A stretch of DNA of 64,000 nucleotides, from assembly GCA_040386075.1 (NCBI GenBank), contig JAZKGE010000008.1, forward strand, positions 186,001-250,000, in the 5' to 3' direction. This document shows positions 63,213 to 64,000 of the stretch, one piece after another. Numbering within the stretch: position 1 is the first letter of the stretch; the number at the start of each line of letters is the position of its first letter. The translations under genes and the position numbers were made by a program. The notes under the pieces were generated by a model, which was given only the letters and a program-made list of their open reading frames with translations, made no database searches and had not been told where the DNA came from. This stretch comes from UBA4416 sp040386075. GTDB lineage: Bacteria; Bacteroidota; Bacteroidia; B-17B0; Aurantibacillaceae.

Positions 63213-63725
63213 ATGAAAACAAAATCACTCATACTACTATTTATTCTTACGCAACAATTATTTTCACAAAATCCTGCAAAACCAAAAGCAACGGTTTACG
63301 TGTTCCTATCCGAAGTTTGCCCCATTTGTCAGAGCTACACATTACCTTTAAAAAAATTATACGAAAGCTATAAAGATAAAGGGATTCGTTTTGTGGGACT
63401 ATTTCCAAATGAAGGTGTGAGCAAAAAAGATGTAAATTCATTCAGAAAAACCTACGATATTCCTTTTGATATGGAGTTGGATGAAGGCGGTGTTTTGGCC
63501 AAAAAATTTCGTGCAACCCTAACGCCCGAAGTTTTTGTAGAAGGCAAACCGGGAGTGATTTTATATACCGGACGAATAGACGACTCGTTTTATGCAGTTG
63601 GTAAAAGAAGAAATTCAGTAAGTACACATGAGCTGGAAGATGCCCTGGCGGAAATAACATCAAAACAAAAGATCAAACAACCAAGAACTCAAGCGGTTGG
63701 CTGCATCATCAGCAGTTCAAAATAA
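63213..63725 (+). CDS. Secreted thioredoxin-like (redoxin) protein
   Basis: 170 residues. Signal peptide to about residue 19 (QQLFSQ), then a thioredoxin fold: VYVFLSEVCPICQSYTLPL contains the CPIC active site at residues 36-39, followed by IRFVGLFPNEGVSKKDVNSFRK, and the cis-Pro-type region TLTPEVFVEG. The tail QPRTQAVGCII with a single Cys is typical of redoxins linked to secreted haem or copper proteins in this phylum. It may reduce or deliver to a secreted partner; the next gene encodes another exported protein. Contrast with the cysteine-free thioredoxin-like protein at 22966. Confidence 0.85.
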   Translation: MKTKSLILLFILTQQLFSQNPAKPKATVYVFLSEVCPICQSYTLPLKKLYESYKDKGIRFVGLFPNEGVSKKDVNSFRKTYDIPFDMELDEGGVLAKKFRATLTPEVFVEGKPGVILYTGRIDDSFYAVGKRRNSVSTHELEDALAEITSKQKIKQPRTQAVGCIISSSK

Positions 63726-63754
63726 AATGATTATTTTAGTATTAAACACTTCTT

Positions 63755-64000
63755 ATGAAATTATTTAAAGCTACTGCTTACGGTTTTACGGTTATTGTAA
63801 TGACCACACTTTTTTGTTCCTTCTCAAAAGATGATGACGGTAAAAAACTGGAGGTTGATCCTATGACCTACTATTATTTAGGTGAAGTAAAGATCATGAC
63901 ACCCGATAGCATTCCTATGGGAACTTATGTTGCCCTTTCGAAACAAATAGTAAATAAAAAAGAAAGTAAGATCACTATGCAATCTATCAGCATCGATCAA
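63755..64000 (+). CDS. Hypothetical exported protein (3' truncated)
   Basis: 82 codons are visible, and the frame stays open to the window edge. The N-terminus (MKLFKATAYGFTVIVMTTLFCSF) is a signal peptide, possibly lipoprotein, followed by SKDDDGKKLEVDPMTYYYLGEV. No family is recognisable from this part. It starts 29 bases after the redoxin gene and is probably in the same operon. Confidence 0.6.
   Translation, partial: MKLFKATAYGFTVIVMTTLFCSFSKDDDGKKLEVDPMTYYYLGEVKIMTPDSIPMGTYVALSKQIVNKKESKITMQSISIDQ

Noticed and set aside
1..64000. tRNA, rRNA or riboswitch genes
   Set aside because: No cloverleaf with conserved T-loop sequence, rRNA segment or known riboswitch core was recognised by eye in the spacers. 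A covariance-model search would be decisive.

Overview
The window is a stretch of chromosome from a member of the Bacteroidota. The evidence is consistent across its length: secreted proteins with type IX secretion (T9SS) type A or type B C-terminal sorting domains, PorP/SprF-family proteins, SprB-type repeats, an ExbB-ExbD-ExbD-TonB operon, a SUF-only Fe-S operon, promoters of the Bacteroidota TTTG / TAnnTTTG kind, and AT-rich DNA. I do not assign a genus. No rRNA, tRNA, transposase or CRISPR array was seen. No gap between genes exceeds about 300 bases.

Layout. 1-3.4 kb: the 3' end of an RHS polymorphic toxin, a candidate immunity gene, a small T9SS protein carrying an RHS-like motif, and a small lipoprotein. 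3.4-6.2 kb: two tandem paralogous T9SS type A proteins. 6.4-9.1 kb: an operon of thioesterase, LolA-like protein, lipoprotein, FabZ-like dehydratase and DUF420 protein, resembling part of an aryl-polyene/flexirubin locus. 9.1-15.3 kb: rpoN, a TMTC-like membrane glycosyltransferase with TPRs, a sterol-desaturase-family hydroxylase and an SBBP-repeat T9SS protein. 15.4-31.0 kb: two giant SprB-repeat adhesins (2467 and 2496 aa) flanking a cysteine-free thioredoxin-like protein. Their last 6.16 kb are direct repeats, and about 6.0 kb of this reads as identical DNA. 31.1-32.9 kb: lepA, interrupted by an in-frame TAG at codon 48. 32.9-37.9 kb: O-antigen-ligase-like protein, flavin-dependent halogenase-like protein, GNAT and a two-domain VOC protein. 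38.0-43.2 kb: sufA-B-C-D-S. 43.3-46.6 kb: PstS-like lipoprotein, secreted protein and TPR protein. 46.6-48.0 kb: DUF3037/HipA-like pair and a small membrane protein. 48.2-51.2 kb: the TonB energising operon. 51.5-61.9 kb: two cassettes of T9SS type B protein plus PorP/SprF, followed by an OmpA-like protein. 61.9-64 kb: membrane proteins, a secreted thioredoxin and a truncated gene.

How they fit together. Much of the window serves the cell surface. Large T9SS cargo proteins (SprB-like, PKD and SBBP repeats) are encoded next to PorP/SprF proteins, which are thought to anchor or help export such cargo, and next to an OmpA-like peptidoglycan-binding protein. TonB/ExbBD supplies energy for outer-membrane transport. 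O-antigen ligase and TMTC-like enzymes may glycosylate surface polymers or proteins. Housekeeping genes (suf, rpoN, lepA) lie between.

The strongest unusual signals are the homogenised twin adhesins with different N-termini, the amber codon inside an otherwise full-length lepA, and the unassigned RHS toxin/immunity pair.
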